DNA of 64,000 nt, taken from the NCBI GenBank assembly GCA_029931535.1, contig JAQPZY010001675.1:4733501-4797500 (forward strand). The letters run 5' to 3'. The stretch is from Margaritifera margaritifera (lineage: Eukaryota; Mollusca; Bivalvia; Unionida; Margaritiferidae). The notes under the pieces are model-generated. The model was given only the letters and a program-made list of their open reading frames with translations. It searched no databases and was not told the origin of the DNA. Positions 37,135 to 47,964 of the stretch are shown one piece after another. The stretch's first letter is position 1. Every line of letters begins with the position of its first letter. The position numbers and the translations under genes are program-made.

Positions 37135-38261
37135 ATGATTACAATCTCATCAACGAAACCAGAATTCGATGTGACTTTTTCTACACCAATCACCGCAGGG
37201 GAATCCCGCGCACTCGAGATCGAATTGGTGTCGTTGCGAGTTTATTACAGTTAGCCAAATATCCGACCACGGCTGTTTAGTGGTCTTTCCGCAAACAACT
37301 CATTTGTGTTTTCGATGGATGATGTCGCAACCTGGCAACAATTTGAACTTTCCGCGGACGCGTACGACATGGAATCGATCAATGAATAGATTCGACGGAG
37401 GATTTTATTGTTGACCGGCAAAGACACGCTCAGCTCTGTCATCTCGATTAAATCTGCACCGTACGCGGTTGATATTGCACGGTTGTCAATAAGATCAGTT
37501 TTAGTTTGGCCTGAAAAGAATCCCGGCTACGAACGAATCTCACGCGTGGGATACCATATCGAGCCTAGCATTGTTAATATTACCTCAACGATTCAAATTA
37601 ATTTAACCTGTGGCGCCATCAGGGGCAGTTATGAAAGTGGAGCTCGCTCAAGCGTGGCTTTTCAAGGTTATATACTGTTTGGTTTTTCCGAACTGTGGAA
37701 CCGGGTGATTTAATATCAATTATTCCCGCGGCACCGGTGTATCTTCCATGTTATAATCCTCGGTTGACACATATCCGTTTTACCCTTGTGGACCAGGACG
37801 AGCACGTGTTGGACGTTTACGCGACATATTACGGAACTGGTCTTGGTGATGTTGTCCGGGTATTGTTCACAGGCGCACCAAAGGTACTTGCTGCCCTGGC
37901 CTCGCGCGCTGCACCAATTGCTAAACAAGTTGCAATGCGAGTTGTCGATAGCATCAAAAACGTTGCTGCGGATCGATTTAAAAATCTGGGATCGCAGGCG
38001 TTTCAATCGCTTCGAGATCGACTACAACGATTAGTGACTCGAACACCACGGGTGGAACCAAATCCAATTACACTTCCATCGACAGAAACAATCCCCGCAC
38101 CAGTCAGTAAAATCATCAATGAAGCTGCTCAACAACGTATCGCCGATTCAGCAATTGCAAATCTGGAAATGCGAAGCGAATCAAGGTTGTGGACGGAACC
38201 TGGACGCGAGTGGCCAAGCCACCAACGCCGTCTCACAAAAGGTACTAGACGAAACCGATAA
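37135..38261 (+). pseudogene. Penton-like (single jelly-roll) capsid protein, broken
   Basis: I place the start at the ATG at 37135, shortly before EFDVTFSTPI. The block EIELVSLRVYYS then lies at about 37217-37252. The frame is interrupted by TAG at 37252 and TAG at 37387, then stays open to 37711 with SIVNITSTIQINLTCGAIRG. A frameshift near 37690-37700 leads to the 37695-38261 frame, with PGDLISIIPAAPVYLPCYNP and FTLVDQDEHVLDV. This block order (N-terminal strand, CxIxxGSY-like turn, PxxxIYLP-like and DQxxxxxD strands) is what I know from the penton-like protein of Polinton/adintovirus elements in invertebrates. After it, residues from about 37870 form an Ala/Arg-rich amphipathic segment and a Pro-rich linker, perhaps a second small gene fused or overlapping. 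In the virus it would sit at the capsid vertex. Dead copy. Confidence 0.7.
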
Positions 38262-38277
38262 TATATAAGTAAACACG

Positions 38278-39500
38278 ATGGGGAAATTCAAAGATGCACC
38301 AGATCCCACGTTTGACATGGACGCGCCTGTGTTGGTGGATCGAAGTAAAAAAGATTTTCAGTATTATTCGTACCCGGCTAGGCTCCCTAAGGAACAAAAA
38401 TAGAATTGCAAGTGCAGGACACGTCTAGGTTTTTTCTTCCGTGTGAGGCTTTCTTGGAAATCGAGGGAAAACTAATACAGATCAAAAATACCAGTTATCC
38501 CACCAATGCCCCAGTTGTATTTGTCAACAATGGCATCATGGCGTTGTTAAACAACGCAAAATATTCCATTAATGGAAAGAAAATCGAAACAATTCTCGAC
38601 AACGTTGACATTGCCACAACATGTCTTGGACTTGCCAGATACAGCGATGATTATGTCTATGATGTTTTACAAAGACACATCCGATAATGCAGATCATATA
38701 ATGCATACCATTAGAAACATTAGAAATGCAGCAGAAGATGGGCCAACGTCCGCTGTAGTTCCCGTCAATACCAATTGCAACCGTGGATTGGCGCAGCGTC
38801 GACTACAACTTCACGAAGACCCATTGAGGTTTTCGTGTGCGATTCCTCTCAGTTACATATTTGGGTTTTGCAGAGATGTCCGCAATGTTATTTTTGTAAG
38901 AACAACGCCTACGATGCAATTTGCGTACTGGATGTAATGCTGGAAAAATTGAATTGTCAACATTTACATTGTGGATGCCTGTGCTAATCCCTTCACTGGC
39001 CAGTGAAGACCATTTGTTATCGTTTATGTAGTCTGGAACCAGGTCAACGCTGTCATTTCTCGCGCTCGCCACAGACGCGCACCCAACAATCGATATTACG
39101 GGACCGTTCACATGGCAAATAGGTGCCCAACATGGTCTCAGCGCACCAGAACACGTGTTCGTGGTGTTTCAAAATGTAATAGTCAAGAGCGTAGTAAGAT
39201 GATATTTGAAAACTTACAAGTGTCTGAAGTTTCTTTGCGGTTAAACAGCCATCAGGAACCCTCTGAAGAAACTTGGCTTAATTTCGCAGACAATCAAGTC
39301 GCACGTGCATATCATAATCTTTGGTCGTACCTGGACCGACATCAAAACATTAACACGGATCTGTAGATTTTCCAGCATGACTTTTATACGTTGTACCCGA
39401 TTTCTTACTTTTCATTGGAACATCTAGTGTTGTTCAGACAGTCTGTGGTTGACATATATTTTCATGCACGTGTAGTTCCATCTCCCGCCGTTGGTTAAAA
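38278..39500 (+). pseudogene. Major-capsid-like (double jelly-roll) protein, broken into at least five frame segments
   Basis: Starts with ATG at 38278, 17 bp after the penton-like stop, and reaches TAG at 38401. The frame then shifts: 38404-38687 contains FFLPCEAFLEIEGKL and MALLNNAKYSINGKKIETIL. About 38690-38937 contains DPLRFSCAIPLSYIFGFC. 38939-39185 contains ELSTFTLWMPVLIPSLASE, with a TAG at 39029. 39190-39366 contains NLQVSEVSLRLNSHQEP and ends at TAG, with coding-like sequence (YPISYFSLEHL) continuing to about 39500. The total of about 400 residues and the block order fit the capsid protein family of Polinton/adintovirus elements (relatives of the C. elegans F54H12.2-like proteins). 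At least four disruptions; dead copy. Confidence 0.75.
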
Positions 39501-39629
39501 TGCTTCGCTGTGATCCTTTCTGACAAGACTCTGTTGTTGGAGGGCGCAGATGGCCGAATGAGGGTTATTGACGCACCTGCGGAAAACTCATAGCGGTAGC
39601 AATTGAGCCTGTTACATTTGTAAATAATA

Positions 39630-39905
39630 ATGTCCTACGACGAAGTTAAGGTTGGCCTTAGCGAAAACCAGCTTGCGAAAACCAAAAACGCAATACAAAA
39701 CGATTGTGGGGTCACATTGAAACTTTCTCCGGCAAGGTTAACTGGAATTGTCCCTGTGTGGTTGACCTAAACACAACGTAATCAGCTTAATGCGGCAAAA
39801 CGAAAGAACAAATCGGTGACATTAGCGTTATCAAAGTCAGAGGTGACAAACCTGCAAAAAGCCGGTGGAATATTTCCATTTCCTGTAGTGATTCCAGCGT
39901 TGTAG
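39630..39905 (+). pseudogene. Small basic repeat protein of the element
   Basis: About 91 codons from ATG 39630 to TAG 39903, with one in-frame TAA near 39768. It contains two similar modules: LSENQLAKTKNAI...TLKLSPARLTG and TQRNQLNAAKRKN...TLALSKSEVTN. Each is a Thr/Gln-Lys-Ala helix followed by a Leu/Ser/Lys strand, and the second is followed by KAGGIFPF. Small Lys-rich proteins of this kind accompany the capsid genes in invertebrate Polinton/adintovirus elements and have been compared with adenoviral core/condensing peptides. The role here is inferred from position and composition. Confidence 0.6.
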
Positions 39906-39910
39906 CGCCC

Positions 39911-40150
39911 ACTGCTCTTGCGGTTGCTTTTTTTATGAAGATTCTTACACACAGCATTCAGGACCATGTATACTATTACTTGTTTATGCACTGACGGGAC
40001 CATGTATATTATTACTTCTTTATTTGTTTGGATCAAATTAAACGTTAGTTTAAGTGTCTAGTTTAGTATTTTTGATTTCTCGAAGTTCAGTGCATTTGAA
40101 CTTGGTCGATGGTAGCATAATAAATAAAATGTCATCACTGAATTTTTCTT
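39911..40150. other. Right flank of the viral-like element
   Basis: Contains a duplicated GACCATGTATA(C/T)TATTACTT (about 39961 and 39998). No terminal inverted repeat pairing with the left flank was identified. Confidence 0.4.
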
Positions 40151-40151
40151 G

Positions 40152-40737
40152 AAGAGGCGGATCCAGAAATATCGTTGAGGGGGGGTGTAAACAAGTAGAC
40201 AATGAGTCTTTGGGATGGAACCCTCGATGGGGGCTCAGGGGGCTCAGCTCTTCCATTTTAAATGTGTTCAGGGCATTTTAAGTGTGTTCAGGGCATTTTA
40301 AGTGTGTTCAGGGCATTTTAATTGTGTTCAGGGCATTTTAATTGTGTTCAGGACATTTTAAGTGTGTTCAGGGCATTTTAAGTGTGTTCGGGGCATTTTA
40401 TGTGTGTTCAGGGCATTTTAAGTGTGTTCAGGGCATTTTAATTGTGTTCAGGGCATTTTAAGTGTGTTCGGGGCATTTTAAGTGTGTTCAGGGCATTTTA
40501 AGTGTGTTCAGGGCATTGTAAGTGTGTTCAGGGCATTTTAAGTGTGTTCAGGGCTTAATTTTAACCATCTAACCATAAAGAAGACTTACCCTGAGAAACG
40601 TTCCGGTTGTTTTGCTCTGATTTGATTTTGTTTGTTTGTTGGGTTTTTTTGTTTGTTTTTTTTTTTCTTTTTTTTTTTTGGCGGGGGGGGGGGGGGAGGG
40701 CCTGCTGGGTCCGTTTCCCCCTGAATCCGCTCCTGTC
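40152..40737. mobile_element. hAT-like MITE with internal minisatellite (copy 1)
   Basis: The left end reads GAGGCGGATCCAG (40155-40167) and the right end CTGAATCCGCTCCTG (40721 on), imperfect inverted repeats of the GGCGGATCC type. The segment after the internal minisatellite (GGCTTAATTTTAACCATCTA, GAGAAACGTTCCGGTTGTTT) aligns with 47425-47500 in copy 2. Non-coding. Superfamily is tentative. Confidence 0.65.
40252..40556. repeat. 20-bp minisatellite, about 15 copies
   Basis: Unit GTGTTCAGGGCATTTTAAGT, nearly perfect, with A/T variation at the AAGT/AATT position. It lies wholly inside the MITE at 40152-40737. Confidence 0.93.
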
Positions 40738-40739
40738 TT

Positions 40740-42360
40740 GGATTTTTAAAAAAAGTTATTTATGGCACATTTTGTCTCCCTAAACTCCATGTTTTCTATT
40801 TCCTAGAGGCTTTATTTTTCCTGAGGATCACACTAAAATGTCCTTTAAAACACATGACTTTTCACCAAAACGGCCGATCAAAGTATACCGTTTGAGAGCT
40901 AGCATGTTTCAATATGAGCACCCCAAAGTTTGCTGGGAAGGTCTCATATCAAAATTAACCTTCAAAGGAGTGTAGAATTTCTTGATTTTTTTTTTCTTCT
41001 TCCTTTTAGTCATTGACCAATATCATTGATTATGATCTTTTTTCAACTGGAATTTGTTTGCATCTAACTAATATCTTTTCTGTTTAATAGTTCAGTGTCC
41101 TGAACTATTGCAATTTATTACTATTTTCTATATTTTTGTAATTGTTTGAATATGTAGCGCATACTATCTTAACAGTAAAGTTAATAATTAACATGTGTTT
41201 ATGTTTTTTGCTAGTTTCACGCACTCTCTTAAGTGTAGACAGCAGAATTGAAGCCATCTTTTCATCCTCTCATTTGGATGATCTATGTGATAAAAACTTC
41301 ATACCTATGATGATACAAAACCGTCACATAAATCAGAATGTGGAATAATTTAATTTGATAAATTACTGCGCTTCCCTACTCATCAAAACAAATCACAAAC
41401 TCCGTGACATAAAAGCCCAGCTTTATTCATATCATTTCTTCGATGACAAGTTGTTGTTTAGCGATGTTGTTATTCAACACTGTCACAGTCAGCGTTTTTG
41501 CCTTGTTAATACTAATTAATTCAGATTTTATGCCTATAAAAATTAGATCGATGCGTGGGGATCCGCCACTTAATCGATCAAAGCCTACAGTGCTTAACAT
41601 GAAATCTCCCTCGTCATTGTGATGTTAGAACACAGAAAGATTTGTTTTCCTTAAGATTTACATGTATAAAATCTTGCAATGTCTGTTCTAGCTGTCAAGT
41701 CAAAGGTAGAGAAGGAAAGCGCTTGTTTTATGTGACACCTCGCCAGACTAGTACATTGTTAACCTAATGACTCTCCTATAGACCTTGGCATTTATGACCA
41801 AAGGTGGTTACCGAGTGGTTCCGAATGTAGAACAATTTCAGCCTGCTACTAGCTGGTAGAGGAATTTGATGTGTATCAAATAACTCACCATGCAACCCAG
41901 GTAACTCAGCAGCCCCTGGTGCAATCACCAGCTGTGGTTTTCTCCATGTAAGTGACTAGTTTTTTTAACAATATTTAAGTCATGACCGTCGAGAGCGCAA
42001 TGAATAATGAGTCATAACTGATTGCAGAGTCGACGGAAAATAAGTGTACAGGAAATAATAATTCAACTCCTTTCTTCTTTTGTTTCTCCTCCTCTATTTT
42101 CATTAAAGCCATGCTTTTCCATCAGCTTACCCGAAACTACTTGTATTATATTTTTTTATTGTATCTGTCCTCAGATACTCCACTGAAAACGAACACAGGT
42201 AATACGAATTTCTTCTTGTTACTAACACATTTGGAAATCCCCAAGTCCTTTATAACCATTTAAAATAACTCTGCATGGTACGAACAAAGCTAAGATGAAC
42301 TTAATGCTAAATTGTTTTTAATCCACATCATTTCAGATATCATGATTTTCTATGCTTAAA
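40740..42360. other. Non-coding stretch
   Basis: About 1.6 kb with no recognised gene or repeat family. The 68-residue frame at 41142-41348 has no signature. Confidence 0.5.
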
Positions 42361-42365
42361 TACGA

Positions 42366-43432
42366 ACCATAAACTGATGACAACCTTTAATAAGAACCAT
42401 AACCATATGCTGATGACAACTGTTAATACGAACCATAACCATATACTGATGACAAATTTAATACGAACCAGAACCATATACTGATGACAATTTTTAAAAC
42501 GAACCATAACAAATTACTGATGACAACTTTTAATACGAACCATAACCATATGCTGATGACAACTTTTAATATGAACCATAACCATATACTGATGACAACT
42601 TTTAATACGAACCATAACCATATACTGATGACAATTTGTAAAAAGGAACCATATACTGATGACAACTTTTAATACGAACCATAACTATATACTGATGACA
42701 ATTTTTAATACGAACCATATACTGATGACAACTTTAACTTCGAACCATAACCATACACTGATGACAACTTTTAATACGAACTATAACCATATACTGATGA
42801 CAACTTTTAATACGAACCATACCCATTTACTGATGACAATTTTTAAACGAACCAGAACCATATACTGATGACAACTTTTAATACGAACCATACCCATTTA
42901 CTGATGACAATTTTTAAACGAACCATAACAATTTACTGATGACAACTTTTAATACGGACCATAACCATATACTGATGACAACTTTGAATACGAACCATAA
43001 CCATATACTGCTGACAATTTTTAACACGAACCATAACCATATACTCATGACAACTTTTAATACGAACCATAACCATATACTAATGACAATTTTTAAAACG
43101 AACCGGAACCATATACTGATGACAATTTTTAAAACGAACCATAACCATATACTCATGACAACTTTTAATGCGAACCATAACCATATACTGATGACAATTT
43201 TTAAAACGAACCATAACCATATACTGATGACAATTTTTAAAACGAACCATAACCATATACTGATGACAACTTTTAATGCGAACCATAACCATATACTGAT
43301 GACAATTTTAAAACGAACCATAACCATATACTAATGACAATTTTTAAAACGAACCAGAACCATATACTGATGACAACTTTTAATACGAACCATAACAATT
43401 TACTGATGACAACTTTTAAAAAAGAACCATAT
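42366..43432. repeat. 36-bp minisatellite, about 29 copies
   Basis: Unit GATGACAACTTTTAATACGA followed by ACCATAACCATATACT. Variants alternate between AACTTTTAATACG and AATTTTTAAAACG. The unit length is a multiple of three, so frames stay open across units on both strands (12-residue periodic frames such as NHNHILMTTFNT). I see no start context or family that would make it a gene. The array resumes at 45213 after an insertion. Confidence 0.93.
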
Positions 43433-45211
43433 TGTAAGGGTGCAAATTTATGTCGATGTATTATTGCTGTGGTTAGTTTGGCACATAACAATTAATCAGA
43501 TTTATGAGGAAAGGTACCGTTTAAAATAGCTAGACTGCGATGGTTTTAATGTCCCTGTTTGGGGCGCGATTGATTCTTAATTAAGCATTCATTGTATAAC
43601 GGTCAGACAGATGTAAAAGGGTTAAAGTTAATTTGGGGTCTAGGTATCGAAAATGTTAACGTTGAGAGGATGCAGAGACTATTTGTAAGTCAGTTGAAGT
43701 AGTATCATCTTTTGAAATTTTCCAGAATCTGTCATTTAAATAGAGCGCGAAATCTAGAAGGCTACGCTAACCCCGATGGGCGTGTATTTTTAAAAGTCGG
43801 TAGATATGTTTAATCCTGATTGGCTACGCTAAATAAGGGGTGTGCTTCCCAGACGAAATTTCATGTTTTAAATATTCATCATCGCAAAATGTAGTCAGTC
43901 CAAGTTTTCCTGCGAAAGGTCGGAAGAATCTTGACTCCGAACAGAATAAGGAGAAATTCTCTCGTATAAACAATTGTTCAAGAGACAGGTGTCTGGAAGT
44001 TGAGGGACACGATTCTGGCTGTAGAAGCGAGCGAGTCTCGAAAGCACAAGGTATTTGCATCAATCTCATGCTATTCGTTGACATCAATATAATTATTTGT
44101 TTGAATTGATTTGTTTGAATTCGTACAACAATTTTCTTTATATGAGTTTGACGAATTGCTTGAATTTGTCGTCCTGATTGTTATAAGAATCATGTATTCT
44201 AAGAATTTCATACATTACTTTATTTATAACAAGTTGTGAGAATCTGTGTGAATTTACGTGTCATAAATGATATGATTTCATGTATGCTAAAGAGCTGAGT
44301 GAGTATTCACTGCCACTAATGTAGTTAAACCATGAAGGGAATTTCATTGATTCATTTGTGTAATTAAGACGTGAACTGAAACTGTTATGTCTCGTGTAAT
44401 GTTAGAGTGAGTTAGTGATGAAATAGCCGTTAGAAAGTACATTAGTCTTCTGAAACTGGGTTTTGTTTATCGTCTGTCAGGTTTGGCCTGACCAGATAGT
44501 CTTTGGTATCTGTTTGAATATTCCGATAGGACGATATCTGACGTAAAGAGTGGGATAATGTTCTAATCCCCAGAAGGAAATCTGACGGGATATTTAGGTT
44601 GCTTCTTGTTTATTTTAAAGGGGAAAATAGCTCCACCCACCTACCTACCTACATACCCACCCATCCATCGATACACATATACGTATCCACTTAGAGGGTA
44701 GATAGTAGAGGCATCTCATACTAAGTTGGAGGACCAAAAGAGGCTGAATAAAGGAGAGAGGGGGAGAGAAGCACAAGGGGAGAACATCAACCCTGAACTG
44801 TCAGCAACGTTGAACTGGGAGTGACCAGCACTAACACGGTTATGCAGGCACGCTGGGCAATTGATTCGATTGTTCACTCGATTCCATGATGAACTTAGTC
44901 TTATCGATATAAACAGATCGGCTACTTACATTTTGTTGAAATTCGGTAATTGATTTCTAAAAGAAGTGTATCTTTCAAATATTATGTACTATTTCATTTT
45001 GTTTTATGTAATTGCTTAAATTGTTATATTTCATGTTCGGGGTCTCGTGTTATTCTGTTCTATATCTCTGCTCAGATCTCTATTTATCTCATCTATAAAT
45101 TTCATATTTATTTAATTATTTACTCGATCCAGGCAATAACACCGAGGTCGATCATCCTCTAGATAACGACAACCACCCAAATCATACACCTGTTACAACA
45201 GGTGCGTAACA
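43433..45211. mobile_element. 1.78-kb insertion with LTR-like ends (candidate solo LTR)
   Basis: Interrupts the 36-bp array. It starts TGTAAGGGTGC and ends GGTGCGTAACA, the TG...CA ends of long terminal repeats. ATAT precedes it (43429-43432) and ATAT resumes the array phase at 45213-45216, so four bases are duplicated with one extra A. A poly(A)-like AATAAA lies at about 44749. No coding sequence is recognised; the frames inside are short. A length of 1.78 kb is long for a solo LTR but possible; an unrelated non-autonomous element is the alternative. Confidence 0.5.
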
Positions 45212-45212
45212 A

Positions 45213-45263
45213 ATATAATAATGGCAACTTTTGATATGGCCCATATACTGATGACAACATTTT
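45213..45263. repeat. 36-bp minisatellite, orphan right part
   Basis: About 1.4 diverged units (ATGGCAACTTTTGATATGG, then CCCATATACTGATGACAACA), in register with the array left of the insertion. Confidence 0.8.
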
Positions 45264-45289
45264 TTTATGAAGAGAAATTGCCCCTTGCA

Positions 45290-46294
45290 CTTTTTAAGTG
45301 GTATATAGCAACATTATATTGAGTGGCATATAGCGACATTATTATAAGTGTTAAATAGCAACACTATATTGAGTGGTATATAGTAACATTATATTGAGTG
45401 GTATATAGTAACATTATATTGAGTGGTATATAGTAACATTATATTGAGTGGTATATAGTAACATTATATTGAGCGGTATATAGTAACATTATATTGAGTG
45501 GAATATATTAACATTATATTGAGTGGTATATATTAACATTATATTGAGTTGTATATGGTAACATTATATTGAGTGGTATATAGTAGCATTATATTGAGTT
45601 GTATATAGTAACATTATATTGAGTGGTATATGGTAACATTATATTAAGTGGTATATAGTAATATTATATTGAGTGGTATATGGTAACATTATATTGAGTG
45701 GTATATGATAACATTATATTGAGTGGTATATAGTAACATTATATTGAGTGGTATATATTAACATTATATTGAGTTGTATATGGTAACATTATATTGAGTG
45801 GTATATAGTAGCATTATATTGAGTTGTATATAGTAACATTATATTGAGTGGTATTTGGTAACATTATATTAAGTGGTATATAGTAATATTATATTGAGTT
45901 GTATATGGTAATATTATATTTAGTGGTATATGGTAACATTATATTGAGTTGTATATGGTAACATTATATTGAGTGGTATATAGTAGCATTATATTGAGTT
46001 GTATATAGTAACATTATATTGAGTGGTATATAGTAACATTATATTGAGTGGTATATAGTAACATTATATTGAGTGGTATATAGTAACATTATATTGAGTG
46101 GTATATAGTAGCATTATATTGAGTGGTATATAGTAACATTATATTGAGTGGTATATAGTAACATTGTATTGAGTGGTATATAGTAGCATTATATTGAGTG
46201 GTATATAGTAGCATTATATTGAGTGGTATATGGTAACATTGTATTGAGTGGTATATAGCGACATTATATTGAGTGGTATATAGCGACATTATAT
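45290..46294. repeat. 25-bp minisatellite, about 40 copies
   Basis: Unit GAGTGGTATATAGTAACATTATATT. Common variants are TTG for GTG, GGTA for AGTA, and GCATT for ACATT. Recurrent multi-unit blocks (for example variants near 45540-45640 and 45760-45860) suggest higher-order duplication. Confidence 0.95.
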
Positions 46295-46299
46295 TAAGC

Positions 46300-47255
46300 C
46301 CGCGTTAAATGTTTTCTGAAAGCTGTCTACCCAAATTCATTGTGAACTCCCTCTTTAGATTTGGCTCCAAGGCAAAGAATAAATTCAAAATAATGAAAAT
46401 TACATCATTGTTTTGGCCATTGATTACTTGTTCTATTTCCGTTTCCTATCTCAGAAACTGAACAAGAGCCTAATAAAAAAACATAGAATGAATTCTCTAT
46501 GGCTTTTACGTCATTTATACTGGCATTTCCCATTAGAGTACATTTGGGCATGTCATATATCAAGAATTTCAAACGTAATGCGACAACTATAGACCCACAC
46601 ATTTTAATTATCCACGCTGTTTATGTGTTTGTACGTATGCATGTATGTCTCTCTATCTGTCTATCTGTATGTATGTATCTATGTGTATAGCAATAAATCT
46701 ACCTTTCTTTGGTTGAGAAAATATTTAAATTATTTAAAGTTTTGAAAAAGTAATTCGTATTTAGAATCAACTCATTTTGTATTTTAAAATTTTCCTTTTT
46801 AGACAGTTTGTGTTACTTTAGACCTAATTTATCGCTGGCAAACTGGGCAAGTTATCCTCACACACTTATCTTGTACTACAAATTAGTGTTCCGTCAGGTA
46901 ACACAACAATACATTATTATCTGCAGAAACTTGTTTTAAAACAAACATGTGTTGTTCTCAAATATTAATCTGTAAAACATGTCCGTACAATAATGTTTCT
47001 CATTACTTTGATATCTTATTATAATGTACCATACATTTACCTCCCTGCCCATTTAGATTAGTTTTTTGTTCTTGTTCATTTCTCGTCAAATAGAATTTTC
47101 GGGGGGTGGGGGTGTAAGCTACCTTTTGCTTTTGGCCACAGCCCATGTAATCATAGTCGGTTACAATTTCTTTTTATGAGCTATTTCCTTGTCTTAACAG
47201 GCAAGAAAAGACCATAAGACCACAAATTAACTTCCCATACAATGAATGATAACAG
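46300..47255. other. Non-coding stretch
   Basis: A short CTAT/GTAT run lies at 46640-46690. No gene recognised. Confidence 0.5.
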
Positions 47256-47256
47256 A

Positions 47257-47368
<112 letters not shown>

Positions 47369-47379
47369 ATGCATATATA

Positions 47380-47546
47380 AGGGGGCCCAGGGGACGAAGC
47401 CACCAGAAGCTCCTGTATTTCAAGCCTTTCCAGGCATAATTTTAACCATCGAACTGTAAAGAAAAACTTGCTCCGGGAAACGTTCTGGTTGTTTCGTGGT
47501 CATTTTTAAGCGCGCTCCACCCCTCCTCCTGGATCCGCCCCTGCAA
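47380..47546. mobile_element. hAT-like MITE fragment (copy 2)
   Basis: Shares ATAATTTTAACCATC, AACTGTAAAGAAAAAC-like and GGGAAACGTTCTGGTTGTTT with copy 1 at 40556-40640, and ends CCTGGATCCGCCCCTG (47528-47543). It has a single CCTTTCCAGGCATAATTTTA at the place where copy 1 has the 20-bp array. The left end is missing or replaced by the GA run. Confidence 0.6.
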
Positions 47547-47549
47547 CTC

Positions 47550-47894
47550 AGAAGCGTCCCCCTCCTATCCATTTTTCCCCATTAAATTTAAGGTTGGTTT
47601 ACTCGATACATACGGACAAACAAATGAGGTGCTGTTCAGTTTTAAGGAGTAAATTGTTCGAAGGAAGATCCTATACAGATTAATAGTAAAAGTGGTAGAA
47701 TCAAGAGTAAAAATATATATTACTGCGTCTTGCTGATATTGCTGTGTCTTGCTGATATTGGCAAAATAATTATTGGGAAAGTCTGTAAAGTTTGGACTCT
47801 TAACTTTAACCTTCGGGTTTAACCCCCCTCCCCCGTGTTCCAACGAAGCTTTAAACTTTTCAAATTGTGTATTGTCCCATATTCAGTATACATC

Positions 47895-47896
<2 letters not shown>
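47550..47896. other. Non-coding stretch
   Basis: Duplicated TGTCTTGCTGATATTG near 47726 and 47743. No gene recognised. Confidence 0.5.

Positions 47897-47897
<1 letters not shown>

Positions 47898-47963
<66 letters not shown>
47898..47963. repeat. (TA)n microsatellite
   Basis: Pure TA run of about 66 bp. Confidence 0.95.

Positions 47964-47964
<1 letters not shown>

Larger units (their letters stand above)
34752..39910 (+). mobile_element. Decayed endogenous Polinton/Maverick- or adintovirus-like element
   Basis: All recognisable frames run on the plus strand in a compact order: unassigned ORFs (34752-35845), type-B DNA polymerase fragment (36178-36720), unassigned Lys/Ser-rich and acidic segments (36720-37130), penton-like protein (37135-38261), major-capsid-like protein (38278-39500) and a small basic repeat protein (39630-39905). 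Composition is visibly richer in G and C than the neighbours. Every recognised gene has stops or frameshifts. Integrase, cysteine protease, packaging ATPase and polymerase palm were not found; they may lie in lost parts. Gene identities rest on remembered family motifs, not on a search. Confidence 0.75.

Noticed and set aside
34465..40150. Long terminal inverted repeats of the Polinton-like element
   Set aside because: I compared the sequence before 34750 with that after 39910 and saw no convincing inverted match, so element boundaries remain approximate.
42366..43432. Repeat protein gene (12-residue units)
   Set aside because: Open on both strands simply because the unit is a multiple of three; no flanking exon, signal peptide or family.
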